Part shown: positions 32,447 through 41,950 of the stretch, one piece after another | How positions within the stretch are numbered: the first letter of the stretch is position 1 | How the letters are laid out: every line of letters begins with the position of its first letter | Assembly (NCBI GenBank): GCA_963739795.1 | Contig: CAVUBL010000011.1 | Span: 186,001-250,000, forward strand | Reading direction: 5' to 3' | From: CAVUBL01 sp963739795 | GTDB lineage: Bacteria; Acidobacteriota; Thermoanaerobaculia; Multivoradales; DATKCC01 | DNA length: 64,000 nt | The notes under the pieces: model-generated | The model's database searches: none | What the model saw: the letters and a program-made list of their open reading frames with translations, nothing else | What the model was told of the DNA's origin: nothing | Program-made: the position numbers and the translations under genes

Positions 32447-33841
32447 ATGAGCCACGCCGTCCGCGAAGACCCACGTCGCCGCATCCCGCCGGTGGATCGC
32501 CTGCTGGGCGATCCCGCCTTGCAGCACCTCATCGGAGTATACGGCCGCGAAGCCGTGAGGGTCCAAGCGCGGCGGGAGCTGGACGAGCTGCGCAGGGGCC
32601 TGGGAGGAGAGGGGCGTCCGCCCGAGGAGTCGCCGGCGACCGCCCCGGACGTGGATCCAGACAGCGCCGTCTCCGCACGGATCGCCGCCCGGGTCGCCGC
32701 CCGGTTCGGCCGGCCCCTGGAGCGGGTGATCAACGCCACCGGGATCTTCATCCACACCAACCTGGGCCGCTCGCCCCTGCCCGGAGACGTGGCGCGGGAG
32801 CTGCCCGCGCTCCTCGACGCTTACTGCAACCTGGAGATGGACCTCGAAACCGGCCGGCGTAGCGACCGCAACCGCCGGGTCCGCTCGCTCCTCGCCGCCA
32901 CCACCGGCGCCGAGGACGCTGCGGTGGTCAACAACAACGCCGCCGCCGTCGTCCTCGCCCTGGCGGCCCTCGCAGCCGGCCGGGAGGTCGTGGTGTCCCG
33001 AGGCGAGCTGGTGGAGATCGGCGGCTCGTTCCGCATCCCCGAGATGATGGCGGCCGCGGGCGCCGAGCTGGTGGAGGTGGGCACCACCAACCGGGTACGG
33101 CTCGCGGACTACGCGGCGGCGATCGGCGAGCGAACCGCCCTGCTGCTCAAGGTCTTCCCCTCCAACTACCGGATCGTCGGATTCACCGCCGCGGTCGCCC
33201 CGGCCGAGCTCGCGGCCCTCGGCAAGGAACGGGGGCTGCCGGTGGTGGTGGACGAGGGCAGCGGCCTGCTGCGGCCCCACGCCGCGCCGCAGCTCGCCGA
33301 CCATCCCTCCCACACCGAGCTGATCGCTGCCGGCTGCGACCTGGTGACCGGGAGCGGCGACAAGCTCCTCGGGGGGCCCCAGGCCGGCCTCATGGTGGGC
33401 CGGAGGTCGGTGGTGGAGCTGTGCCGCCGCCATCCGCTGTATCGCCCCCTGCGACCCGACCGCGCCAGCTACGCCGCCCTCGAGGCCGTCCTGCGGCGTC
33501 ACCTGGCGGGCCTGCCCATGCCGGTGGACCGACTGTGGCCCGACCCCGCCGTGCACCGCAACCGCCTCGATGCCGTGGCCACAGCCCTCGGCCCCGCGGC
33601 CGCTGCCGAGCGGGTGAGCTCCGAGGCCTTCCTGGGCGGCGGCTCGGCGCCCGAGCGGCCGATCCCGGGCGAGGCCCTGGCGCTCGACGGCGGCGACGCC
33701 CTCCTCGCCCGGATGCGCACCGGCCACCCGCCGGTCGTGGCCTACCTCCGGGACGGCCGCTTGATCCTCGACCTGAGGACCGTGGACCCGGCCGACGACG
33801 AGGCGCTCGTCGCGGCGGTCACCCGGGCGCTGGAGGCCTGA
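32447..33841 (+). CDS. selA: L-seryl-tRNA(Sec) selenium transferase
   Basis: The 464-residue PLP enzyme has the Schiff-base Lys near residue 306 in GSGDKLLGGPQAG. Family motifs are RRIPPVDRLL (N-terminal tRNA(Sec) contact), INATGIFIHTNLGRSPLP, NLEMDLETGRRSDRN, VVNNNAAAVVL and VFPSNYRIVGF. It changes Ser-tRNA(Sec) to Sec-tRNA(Sec) using selenophosphate, so this organism probably makes selenoproteins. selB, selC and selD are not in the window, and I saw no gene here that needs in-frame UGA. The response-regulator gene follows after 6 nt. Confidence 0.93.
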   Translation: MSHAVREDPRRRIPPVDRLLGDPALQHLIGVYGREAVRVQARRELDELRRGLGGEGRPPEESPATAPDVDPDSAVSARIAARVAARFGRPLERVINATGIFIHTNLGRSPLPGDVARELPALLDAYCNLEMDLETGRRSDRNRRVRSLLAATTGAEDAAVVNNNAAAVVLALAALAAGREVVVSRGELVEIGGSFRIPEMMAAAGAELVEVGTTNRVRLADYAAAIGERTALLLKVFPSNYRIVGFTAAVAPAELAALGKERGLPVVVDEGSGLLRPHAAPQLADHPSHTELIAAGCDLVTGSGDKLLGGPQAGLMVGRRSVVELCRRHPLYRPLRPDRASYAALEAVLRRHLAGLPMPVDRLWPDPAVHRNRLDAVATALGPAAAAERVSSEAFLGGGSAPERPIPGEALALDGGDALLARMRTGHPPVVAYLRDGRLILDLRTVDPADDEALVAAVTRALEA

Positions 33842-33847
33842 CCCACC

Positions 33848-35167
33848 GTGGCCACAGGCCACATCCTGCTGGTCGAGGACCGTGACTCCCTGCGCCGGAT
33901 GCTCGAGCGGGCCCTCGTCTCCGAGGGCTACGAGGTGGTCGCGGTCGCCGACGGCGAGGCCGCCATCGAGCGGCTCCGCGGCGGCGGCCTCGACCTGGTC
34001 CTGACCGATCTCAAGCTGCCCGAAGCCTCCGGGCTCGACGTCCTGGAGGCGGCTCGCCAGCACGGCTCGCACCTGCCGGTCATCGTGCTCACCGGCTACG
34101 GCTCGGTGCCCACCGCCGTCGCCGCCATGCGGGGCGGCGCCTACCACTTCCTCGAGAAGCCGGTGGAGATCGACGACCTGTGCCGGCTGATCGCGGAAGC
34201 CCTCGGCGATCCGGGAGGCGCGGGCGCCGGCGAGGTCCCCGGCCTCGACTTTCCTGGGGGCCCGACCATCGTCGGACGCCATCCCCGCCTGCGGGCGGCC
34301 CTGAAGCTCCTGCGCCGCGTGGCGCCGACCGAAAGCACCGTGCTACTGACGGGCGAGAGCGGCACCGGCAAGGAGGTCTTCGCCCGCGCGCTCCACCGGC
34401 TCTCCCCGCGCGCGGAAGGGCCGTTCGTGGCGGTCAACTGCGCCGCTATCCCAGAGGCGCTGGTGGAGAACGAGCTGTTCGGCCACGAGAAGGGGGCGTT
34501 CACCGGCGCCGACCGCCGCCAAGAGGGCCGGTTCGAGGCGGCCGAAGGGGGCACCCTCCTGCTCGACGAGATCGGCGAGCTGACGCCGCAGGTCCAGGGC
34601 AAGGTCCTGCGGGTGCTCGAGGAGCGGACCTTCGAAAGGGTGGGCGGGGGCCGGACCCGGACCGCCGACGTCCGGCTGGTGGCGGCGACCAACCGGGACC
34701 TGAGGGCGATGGTGGAGGCGGGGGCCTTCCGCTCCGACCTCTTCTTCCGCCTCGAGGTCTTCCCGATCGAGCTGCCGCCCCTGCGCGAGCGCGCCTCCGA
34801 CGTCCCGCTCCTCGCCCGGTACCTCCTCGCTGAGATCGGCCGACGCCTGCGCCGGGACGCTCCGGTGCCCGACGAGGCCGCCCTCGAGCTGCTGGCGGCG
34901 CAGCCCTGGCCGGGCAACGTGCGGGAGCTCGCCAACGTCCTCGAGCGGGCGGTGATCCTTGTCGAGGGTCCGCGCCTGGCGGTGGGGGACCTCAAGCCGC
35001 TCCTCGGACCTCTCGAGGGGATCGGCGAGCGCGAGCGAATCCGGCGCGCGCTCGAGGAGGCGGGAGGGGACCGACGACGGGCGGCGACGCTTCTGGGTAC
35101 GAGCTACCGGACGCTGCTCCGGCGCATCCGGCAGCACGACCTGGGCGGCTACCCGGACTACCGCTGA
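33848..35167 (+). CDS. NtrC-family sigma-54-dependent response regulator, candidate PilR
   Basis: The 439-residue activator has a receiver domain at 1-120, with Asp 54 in VLTDLKLP and Lys in FLEKPVE. The AAA+ domain at about 145-375 has Walker A GESGTGKE, the sigma-54 contact loop GAFTGA (about 216-221), Walker B LLLDEIGEL and an arginine finger region in FFRLEVFPIELPPLRER. A Fis-type HTH sits at the end (GGDRRRAATLLGTSYRTLLRRI). All key residues are intact. It is encoded close to the pilus locus, whose pilin genes carry sigma-54 promoters, and a PilS-like kinase is encoded in that locus, so PilR is the most likely role; this pairing is inferred. Start GTG 33848. Confidence 0.88.
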   Translation: MATGHILLVEDRDSLRRMLERALVSEGYEVVAVADGEAAIERLRGGGLDLVLTDLKLPEASGLDVLEAARQHGSHLPVIVLTGYGSVPTAVAAMRGGAYHFLEKPVEIDDLCRLIAEALGDPGGAGAGEVPGLDFPGGPTIVGRHPRLRAALKLLRRVAPTESTVLLTGESGTGKEVFARALHRLSPRAEGPFVAVNCAAIPEALVENELFGHEKGAFTGADRRQEGRFEAAEGGTLLLDEIGELTPQVQGKVLRVLEERTFERVGGGRTRTADVRLVAATNRDLRAMVEAGAFRSDLFFRLEVFPIELPPLRERASDVPLLARYLLAEIGRRLRRDAPVPDEAALELLAAQPWPGNVRELANVLERAVILVEGPRLAVGDLKPLLGPLEGIGERERIRRALEEAGGDRRRAATLLGTSYRTLLRRIRQHDLGGYPDYR

Positions 35168-35925
35168 GAGCCGGAGTCGGAGGGAGGGCTCGTCCCGTTC
35201 CCCTCCCCGTTCGCCTCGTTCTTCGCGCCGCTCACCTCCACCAACTGGCCGGCGGTCTTGAACTCGACCTTCGAGTAGGCGAAGACTCCGGGGAACGAGG
35301 CGTGGAAGCTCGCGCTCTGGCCCGCAGGCAGGGCGGTGGAGCTGAGTGTCGCCGACTCGTGGCCGAGCTCTTTGCCATCTTGGTCCGAGAGGACCACCTC
35401 GACGGAGACGCCGAGGGCGGTCTTGTCGGTCACGTTGCGCACGCTGCCCACGAATTGGAGGCCGTCGCTCGTGGGGCCGCCGATCTCGCGCCAGGTGGCC
35501 ACCTGCAGCGTTTCGGGTTTGCCTTTGTCTTTCGGCGTTTCCGCCGCGTCGCCGTCGGCGGCCGAGGCCTCCTCCTCGGGGCGCACGTGCGACACGTCGG
35601 CGTCCGTGATGCGGGCCACCGACGGCCGTTTCGGCTCGGTCGCCGACGGCCGTACCGCCTCCGCCGCCTTCTTTGCCCGCTCGTCCATCTCCCGGGTGAG
35701 GTCGCGGCTGCTCTCCAGGTCGACGTCGGAGAGGCGCAGGGAGACAAGGCTGCCGTCGGGCTTCTTGAACACGATCAATCGGCCCTCGACCCGCCACGGC
35801 CCCGCGGTCTCGATGCGGGAGCCGCTCTTCGTGACCAGCCAGTCGGCGGCGGCCGGATAGAGGAGAGCTCCGGCCACCACTGCTGCTGCGACCGCGGCGA
35901 GTCCCCAGCGCAGACGCCGGCTCAT
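35158..35925 (-). CDS. FxLYD-type membrane-anchored protein at the end of the pilus operon
   Basis: The 255-residue protein has an N-terminal membrane anchor or signal (WGLAAVAAAVVAGALLYPA), then a short beta domain reading SGSRIETAGPWRVEGRLIVF. A charged linker precedes a C-terminal FxLYD-like domain at about residues 150-235 (LQFVGSVRNVTDKTALGVSVEVVLSD and AYSKVEFKTA). FxLYD domains are immunoglobulin-like, found on envelope proteins. Its start overlaps the pilY1 stop by 4 nt (ATGA), so it belongs to the pilus operon. It converges on and overlaps the response-regulator 3' end by 10 nt. Confidence 0.75.
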   Translation of the reverse strand: MSRRLRWGLAAVAAAVVAGALLYPAAADWLVTKSGSRIETAGPWRVEGRLIVFKKPDGSLVSLRLSDVDLESSRDLTREMDERAKKAAEAVRPSATEPKRPSVARITDADVSHVRPEEEASAADGDAAETPKDKGKPETLQVATWREIGGPTSDGLQFVGSVRNVTDKTALGVSVEVVLSDQDGKELGHESATLSSTALPAGQSASFHASFPGVFAYSKVEFKTAGQLVEVSGAKNEANGEGNGTSPPSDSGSQR

Positions 35926-38900
35926 TGGGAGACCTCCTTCCAGTTCTTCTCGATGATGCAGACCGGCACCGGCGCGATCCGCTCCAGGTGGGTGTCGGCG
36001 GCGATCACCTTGATGTCGATCCGCTGGTTGCCGAATTTACAGTTCTTCGGGAAGAGCTGCTTGAGGTTGTTCATAATGTTGATTTCCGACTGCGACAACG
36101 TGTCCGCCGAGTGGTCACTGTCCGTTCCGGTCCCCGAAGTGGAGTTCTTGGTGAGCCCCTGTTCGGTGAACGGCTCGGTGACGAAGCCGTGAACCTCGTG
36201 GCTGCGCGACGGCAGGTTGTTGGCGTCCAACAGGAGCGGGTTGGCGGTCGTGGTTCCGACGACGTAGACGAGGCTCTGGCCACCGAGCGAGCACTGGGGG
36301 TTCTCGCACTTGTTGTCGTTGACCGTGCACGTCGGGGTCGGTTGGTCGGGGATGAAGGTGGCGAAGAAGGTCACCCCGCTCAGGCCGAAGGGGTTGCTGA
36401 TGAGGCGCTCTTTCGGGTTCAGGGTCAGGTACCAGCCCCGGTGCCCGGGCAGGCCGGTGGTGAGCAGGTCGGTGTTCGCGCCGCTGGCGAGGGTCACTTC
36501 CGTGAGGGCGGTCTCGTCGAGGGGCAGGGTCGCCTTGACCGCCGCCAGGTCCGAGTCGTCCACGAACAGGTAGAAGCGGCCGGTCAGGCTCGAGTTGGAG
36601 AACAGGTCGGAGCGGTCGCCGGTGCCGAAGCCGAGGGCGTAGCGGCCGAGCTTGGCGACGAAGAGCACCGTGGGCGCGTAGTAGATCGGGCGGCACACCG
36701 TCGGAGCCGCAGGATCGCAGGTGGAGAAGATCTGCTGCGGGTCCCACGCCGGGTTGCCGTCGCTGTCGGTGCGCTCGATCCGGGTGACCTGGTAGGTGGG
36801 AGTGAACCCGCCGGACGGGACGCCGGAAACCGTGACGCTCGAGTCGAGGGTCGGGTACCGTGCGTTGCCCGTCTTCGAGTCGTCCTCGAGGTCGACTCGG
36901 TAGAGGGCTCCGGCGGTGGTCCCGAAGTAGATCCGGTTGATGTATCCGTCCTGGTTGGTGTCGACGGCCGCCGGGTCGGCGGGCACCGACCCCAGGACCT
37001 TCCGCTTGTAGATCGCCTTCCCGGTCTCGATGTCCACGATGTACAGGAAGTCGCCCCGGCTGTCCAGGTGGTCCGGGTCGAAGCCGCCGCCGAAGATCGC
37101 CACGTACTTGTTGACCAGCACGCCGTTCTCCACCACCCGGATGCGGCCGATGTCCGGTTTGGACCAGGTCTGGCCCAGGTCGGCGATGGTGTTCTTGTCC
37201 TCGTCGAGAGAAACGTAGTCCCCCGTGTCGTCCGGGCCGGCCGTGTCGTCCCAGACCTTGTCGGTGAACTCCCACAACGCCGTCGGGTACTTGACGTCCT
37301 GGTCGCAGCCCAGGTTGCCGTCGCCCGTGACGTTGGCGCAGTCGGGCACCACGTGCTGGTACTGAGGGATCATGATGTCCTGCCGCACCGATCCGGAGGC
37401 CGTCGGCCCGATGCTGCTCTCCTTGAGGACATCGGGCTGGGTGACGTCCAGGGCGAAGTAGGCGTCTCCTCCCTGGCGGAGGCCCTCGATCACCACCGTC
37501 CGCCACTTCCGCTTTGCGGGGTCGGGCGTTCCGGTTCCCCGGGGATCGATGAAGACGTCGCCGGCCACCGGAGAGCCGTCGACGCTCCAGTGGTGGCTCA
37601 CCGGGTCTCCAGCGAGGAGGTCGACCGTGGGCAGCACCGAGCGCGGGGCGTAGGCGAAGAGCTCTCGGCCGGTGCCGTCGTCGAACTGCACGACGTCACG
37701 CCGGATGCCCGAGTCGTCGGTGATCTGCTGGATCGACGCCTTGCCGGCGTCCCAGGCGTGGAACATGCCGTCGTTGGCGCCGGCGAAGATGACCTTCCTC
37801 CGGTTCTCGTGCTTGAGGAAGAAGTCCTGGTAGCCGGTGCCCTGGGCGACGCCGTTCTTGTAGGTCTCCTCGGCGTCGTCGACGAAGTACTTGGTGTTGA
37901 CGGGCCCGCCGACGATGAGCGGGTTGGAGTGGAAGATGTCGCCCAGGATGTAGTCCAGGACGCTCCCGTCCGCCAACGTGTAGCTCTTCTGCATCAGGGT
38001 CTTTTCGACGACCTTGTTGCCCTCTGCGCGGGCGGTTGTGACCTGGCTCGGGTCCTTCGGATTGAAGCCGGCGCCGATGATGCCGAGACCTTTCCAGAAG
38101 TCGGGCTCCCGCGGAGTGATGAGCTCGGGCTGGATGAGCTGGGCAGACGAGTCCGAGGTGCGGTCGAAGAGCTCCCGGTTCCCGGGCCAGGTCCGGTAGG
38201 AGGCGTTGTTGTCGGGACGCGGCTCGATCGAGTAATAGACGCGGCGCTGGTCGAGGCCGGTTCCGAGCTGTAGGTTCAGGCTGCTCGTGTCTCCGGATAC
38301 GTGATCGGGGGCTTGCTTGAGCATTACCTTGCCCGCGTCCCAGAGGTGCCGCGAGCTCGTGAGGTCGGGCAGGCCGGTGAGGGGATCGATGGGCAGAGGC
38401 TTGAGGAAGCTGTTGAGGTGGCCGTCCCAGTTCCCGACGTTGAGAGGGGTGAAGTTGGTCAGGTAGATCTTGTCGGTCACCGCCGCCTGCACCGACGGCA
38501 CCGCGGCCGAAGCGAAGGTCCTGGCCGACTCCTTGATGACCCCGATCACCTTGCGAAGCTGCGTCTCCAGGTCCGACTGGTCCTGGACCAGGATCAGGTC
38601 GCCCTTGCCGCTCTGGACGATGGAGTGGAGCTGAGAGGTGCTCTTGAAGGTGAACACGAACGTGCGCACGCCCGACTTGGAGTTCAGGTTCGCCACGTCG
38701 GCGGTGGCGTTCTCCCGGGTGCCGTTGTCCTCGCCGTCGCTGATGATGATCAGGTACGGCACACGGCAGTTGAAGTCGACGGCGTTGTCGTGGAAGAGCT
38801 GCTCGAAGCCCGGGTCGAAGTCGGAGTTCTTGCACTTGTTGGAGCTGCCGCCCAGGTACCAGCAGCGGAAGTCGACGATGGTGCGGCCCAGGGGACTGTG

Positions 38901-40151
38901 TCCGAAGGCGATGAGGGGCTTGGCCTTGTCGTCCTTGAGCTTCAGCAGCCCGCTCACCGCGTCGGGCTGGTTCTGGAAGTACGAGGCGATGCCGAAGTCC
39001 TCGCCGTCCGGGTACATGGGGTTGAGCCGCTTGAGGAACTCGTCCTTGTAGTCCACCGACCAGTTGAAGGGGATGACGTCGCCCTTGTCGAGCTCCGGGT
39101 AGGACGAATTGAGAACGGTGGGGAAGCGCAGGTCGTACGGGATGTCGTTCGGATTCGGGTTCTTCGTCGTGGCCAGGCAGGTCCCCGGCTTGTTGGTGCT
39201 GACGTAACAGGTGTCGTAGTCGTAGTTGCCCCGCGCCCCCGAGTCGTCGTTGCTGTCCCAGCCCAGGCCCGTGAACGGCTGGCCCGAGTCGCCGCCGCAG
39301 GTGTTGTCGGCGATTACGTCGGTGTAGGGCCACGACCCTTTCATGGTCTCGTCGCCCGTGCAGTTCGTGGTGCTCAGGGTCGACGGCCCGTTGGACTCCA
39401 CCATCAGGAAGTCCCGCACCCGGGTGAAGCTGACGTCGACGGGGGTACCGGCGGTGACGTCGAGGGGCGAGCACGAGTTGACCAGGTTCGCCTGGAGGCG
39501 GACGAGGATCGTCGGATCGCCGAGGTTGCCGGTGCTGGCCGGCGACAGGGACGCCAGGACCTGGTAGGTCTTGTTCCCTTGGCCGCCGATCCAGAGGGTG
39601 GTCTGGGAAAGGCCGGCGAGCCCCAGGCGCGGGAAGTTGTCGATCTTCGCCAGGTCGCCGGACAGGCTGAGGGGCGCGGCGCAGGTTCCCGCTTCGCCGG
39701 TGGCGTTGATGTGCTTGCCGAACGTCCACTCCTCGTTCGCGGCCGTCGGGTAGGTGAAGTTGGCCGTGAGGTCCGCCGTTGCGGCGGCTTTGTACAGCCA
39801 ATGCTTGGCCGTGACGTGGAGCTGGTCCTGGTTGAAGCCCGCGAGACCGAAGTGGACGCCGTCGACATCCTTCACGACGTCGTAGATCGCCTGCTTGACG
39901 CCGTAGAACTTCGAGGACGGATCGTCGCCGTTCGCCGGCACCCACTGGTCGGTCGGATCCAGCACCATCGAGCCCGAGGTGTCGAGGATGAAGAAGACGT
40001 AGGGCTGACCGCCGTTGATGCGGAGCAGGTCGACGTCGTCTTGCGCCCGGGCCGGTCGCGCGAGGCCGAGGGCCGTGAGAACGGTCGCGAGAACGAGGAC
40101 GGCGGCCAGGAATGCCTTGGCCGACGGGTGAGGGTGAGTTCGGGGAGCCAT
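35922..40151 (-). CDS. pilY1: PilY1-like type IV pilus tip adhesin / assembly factor
   Basis: The protein has about 1409 residues. The second of two ATGs (40151) is 5 nt past GGAGG and is preferred. A signal peptide (AFLAAVLVLATVLTALGLARPARA) is followed by a von Willebrand A domain with MIDAS motif DTSGSM near residues 54-60 and cysteine-containing inserts. The C-terminal half (about 800-1300) is a PilY1 beta-propeller, with WRTVVIEGLRQGGDAYFALD and a calcium-binding DTNQDGYINRIYFG loop. In known systems PilY1 sits with minor pilins at the pilus tip and works in adhesion, retraction control and surface sensing. It is preceded by pilX-, pilW-, pilV- and fimU-like genes, the standard order. 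Confidence 0.92.
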   Translation of the reverse strand: MAPRTHPHPSAKAFLAAVLVLATVLTALGLARPARAQDDVDLLRINGGQPYVFFILDTSGSMVLDPTDQWVPANGDDPSSKFYGVKQAIYDVVKDVDGVHFGLAGFNQDQLHVTAKHWLYKAAATADLTANFTYPTAANEEWTFGKHINATGEAGTCAAPLSLSGDLAKIDNFPRLGLAGLSQTTLWIGGQGNKTYQVLASLSPASTGNLGDPTILVRLQANLVNSCSPLDVTAGTPVDVSFTRVRDFLMVESNGPSTLSTTNCTGDETMKGSWPYTDVIADNTCGGDSGQPFTGLGWDSNDDSGARGNYDYDTCYVSTNKPGTCLATTKNPNPNDIPYDLRFPTVLNSSYPELDKGDVIPFNWSVDYKDEFLKRLNPMYPDGEDFGIASYFQNQPDAVSGLLKLKDDKAKPLIAFGHSPLGRTIVDFRCWYLGGSSNKCKNSDFDPGFEQLFHDNAVDFNCRVPYLIIISDGEDNGTRENATADVANLNSKSGVRTFVFTFKSTSQLHSIVQSGKGDLILVQDQSDLETQLRKVIGVIKESARTFASAAVPSVQAAVTDKIYLTNFTPLNVGNWDGHLNSFLKPLPIDPLTGLPDLTSSRHLWDAGKVMLKQAPDHVSGDTSSLNLQLGTGLDQRRVYYSIEPRPDNNASYRTWPGNRELFDRTSDSSAQLIQPELITPREPDFWKGLGIIGAGFNPKDPSQVTTARAEGNKVVEKTLMQKSYTLADGSVLDYILGDIFHSNPLIVGGPVNTKYFVDDAEETYKNGVAQGTGYQDFFLKHENRRKVIFAGANDGMFHAWDAGKASIQQITDDSGIRRDVVQFDDGTGRELFAYAPRSVLPTVDLLAGDPVSHHWSVDGSPVAGDVFIDPRGTGTPDPAKRKWRTVVIEGLRQGGDAYFALDVTQPDVLKESSIGPTASGSVRQDIMIPQYQHVVPDCANVTGDGNLGCDQDVKYPTALWEFTDKVWDDTAGPDDTGDYVSLDEDKNTIADLGQTWSKPDIGRIRVVENGVLVNKYVAIFGGGFDPDHLDSRGDFLYIVDIETGKAIYKRKVLGSVPADPAAVDTNQDGYINRIYFGTTAGALYRVDLEDDSKTGNARYPTLDSSVTVSGVPSGGFTPTYQVTRIERTDSDGNPAWDPQQIFSTCDPAAPTVCRPIYYAPTVLFVAKLGRYALGFGTGDRSDLFSNSSLTGRFYLFVDDSDLAAVKATLPLDETALTEVTLASGANTDLLTTGLPGHRGWYLTLNPKERLISNPFGLSGVTFFATFIPDQPTPTCTVNDNKCENPQCSLGGQSLVYVVGTTTANPLLLDANNLPSRSHEVHGFVTEPFTEQGLTKNSTSGTGTDSDHSADTLSQSEINIMNNLKQLFPKNCKFGNQRIDIKVIAADTHLERIAPVPVCIIEKNWKEVSQ

Positions 40152-40165
40152 CATCGCCTCCGTCT

Positions 40166-40735
40166 TCAGAACGTGATCTGTTCGAGTTGCTTGGGGTCCA
40201 CGACGGCGCGCTCGGAGTCGGGGGGGAGCTCCCACGGCTGGAACTCCACCATCGCGGTCAGGGACCGCTCGCCGAGGCTCACCTCGTCGTTGCCGGGCAG
40301 GCGCCGGATGGCAGTGGAGGTCACGGCGTGGTTCGCCCTCTCGTAGACGTGGGAGCCGTACTGCCCCTTGTTGGCGATGTCGCACAGGTTGCAGGGGCCG
40401 GAGGAGATGGGGAAGAAGGGAGATACGTCCACCTCCTGCGTGAACGCGAAGCCACTGGGCGAGGGATCGGGAAGCTTGTAGATCCGGCTCCACGCCGGGG
40501 TGTGGGCCACCAGGGTGTTCGCCGTGGCCAGGGCGATGCCCGAGTCGGCGGCGTAGAAGGTCCGCACGATCGTCCTCTCGTTGGCGCCGATCTGCATCTC
40601 GGTCTGGGTGACGAGGGACAGGGAGAGACCGATGATGGTGAGGACCACCAGGGCGAGCAGGGCGATCAGGTAAGCGCTGCCTGCCTCCGAGGGGCGGTGG
40701 CGCACGGCGAAGGGTTCGGGGGCTCGGGGGCTCAT
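40166..40735 (-). CDS. pilX: PilX-like minor pilin
   Basis: The 189-residue protein starts at ATG 40735, which overlaps the pilW stop by 4 nt. The N-terminus has a hydrophobic pilin-like helix (SAYLIALLALVVLTIIGLSLSLVTQTEM) after an AGS-type cleavage region, rather than the classic GFTLIE. The block IGANERTIVRTFYAADSGIALATA is typical of PilX/PilX_N proteins. Cys-x-x-Cys near residue 120 (PCNLCDI) may form a disulphide. It should join the tip complex with PilV, PilW, FimU and PilY1. Confidence 0.82.
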   Translation of the reverse strand: MSPRAPEPFAVRHRPSEAGSAYLIALLALVVLTIIGLSLSLVTQTEMQIGANERTIVRTFYAADSGIALATANTLVAHTPAWSRIYKLPDPSPSGFAFTQEVDVSPFFPISSGPCNLCDIANKGQYGSHVYERANHAVTSTAIRRLPGNDEVSLGERSLTAMVEFQPWELPPDSERAVVDPKQLEQITF

Positions 40736-41940
40736 GACACGTTCCTCAGGTCCACGACGGTCCGCAGGAGCCGGCGCCGGTAGGCGCGGTCGAGCCCCGA
40801 GCTGGAGCTCGGCACGGCGGGCTCGTCGTAGACGTGGTCCTCGATCGCCTGGATCGGCGGCGAGACGTACTTGGGGTCGATATGGTCGGTGCGGGCCAGG
40901 GTGTCGATCCGCACGTAGTACAGAGGCTTGGTGTCGCCGTTCCACTGGGTCGGGTCCGGCCCACCGCCCGACGAGTCGGCGGGAGAGTTGAACAGCCAGT
41001 CGTCGGTGGCGTCGCCCGCGTCCTCGATGATCTCGTTGTTGTTGCGATCGATTCCGAGGGCCACCTGCAGGTCGAGGATGTTGTCCGCGATGTCCTGCTG
41101 GAGGTTGGCGGTGTCACCGGCGTAGGCCTGGTCGGTCCCGGGGTAGAGCCGCGCCCGGGAAAGGACCGGCCCGGTCTCGTTCTTGCGGATGTAGTAGCGG
41201 TACTCCTCGAGCAGGCCCACCGAGGTCACCGTGTTGAGGGTCGCCGGGAACGAGCCTCCGGACAGGGCGATGTACTGGGGCCCGTACGTGCCGGTGATGG
41301 TGTAGTCGAGCACCACGTTGTCGTCGTTGATCTTGGAGCTCCCGGTCAGCTCCACGACCGCCTGGATCGAGTCGTCGAGGGCGCTGACCAGTTGCAGGGC
41401 CTCGGGGCGCCCGCTCGCGATGGCGTCCTTGAGGGGTTGGAGGTCCTGCTTGATGCCGGTCGGGCTGATGGCGCGGACCGTGATCTGGCCCGACCCGGTG
41501 TTGGGGACCTTGCCGTCGGACGCGGTGTTGATCTGGTACATGGGGGAGTCGAAGACGCCGCGGATGGTCAGCACGTCGGTGTCGGCCACGACCTCGGGCC
41601 CCGAAGCGCCGCCGAGCTTGGTGCCGTCGGGGACGTTGTTCTGGACTGCGACCGCGACGCCCTTGGGCAACTGGTACGCGCCGGCGAAGGCGGGCAGGTT
41701 TCCCCGCCCCGCCGTCCGGATCTCGCGGCTCATGCTGGTCTGTGCGGCGCGCAGGGCCTGCTGCATCTCCGCCACGTTCATCTGGGCTCGGGCCACCCGG
41801 CTGTTGAACTGGAAGAGCCCCAGCAGGCCCACCAGGACGATGGCCATGACTCCCAGGGAGACGATGGCCTCGATGAGGGTGAAACCCGAGGTGGACCGCC
41901 GGCCTTCGGGCTGTGGCGCGCTCAAAATCTCGAAGTCCAT
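40732..41940 (-). CDS. pilW: PilW-like minor pilin
   Basis: The 402-residue protein has prepilin leader MDFEILSAPQPEGRRSTS cut before GFTLIEAIVSLGVMAIVLVG-type helix (the Glu at +5 is kept). The segment ALRAAQTSMSREIRTAGRGN is the PilW signature after the helix. A long beta-rich C-terminal domain follows, with Asp-rich loops (RNNNEIIEDAGDATDDW) that may bind calcium. It is a minor pilin of the tip-initiation complex. It lies 10 nt downstream of the pilV-like gene. Confidence 0.87.
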   Translation of the reverse strand: MDFEILSAPQPEGRRSTSGFTLIEAIVSLGVMAIVLVGLLGLFQFNSRVARAQMNVAEMQQALRAAQTSMSREIRTAGRGNLPAFAGAYQLPKGVAVAVQNNVPDGTKLGGASGPEVVADTDVLTIRGVFDSPMYQINTASDGKVPNTGSGQITVRAISPTGIKQDLQPLKDAIASGRPEALQLVSALDDSIQAVVELTGSSKINDDNVVLDYTITGTYGPQYIALSGGSFPATLNTVTSVGLLEEYRYYIRKNETGPVLSRARLYPGTDQAYAGDTANLQQDIADNILDLQVALGIDRNNNEIIEDAGDATDDWLFNSPADSSGGGPDPTQWNGDTKPLYYVRIDTLARTDHIDPKYVSPPIQAIEDHVYDEPAVPSSSSGLDRAYRRRLLRTVVDLRNVS

Positions 41941-41950
41941 AGCGTGAGTC

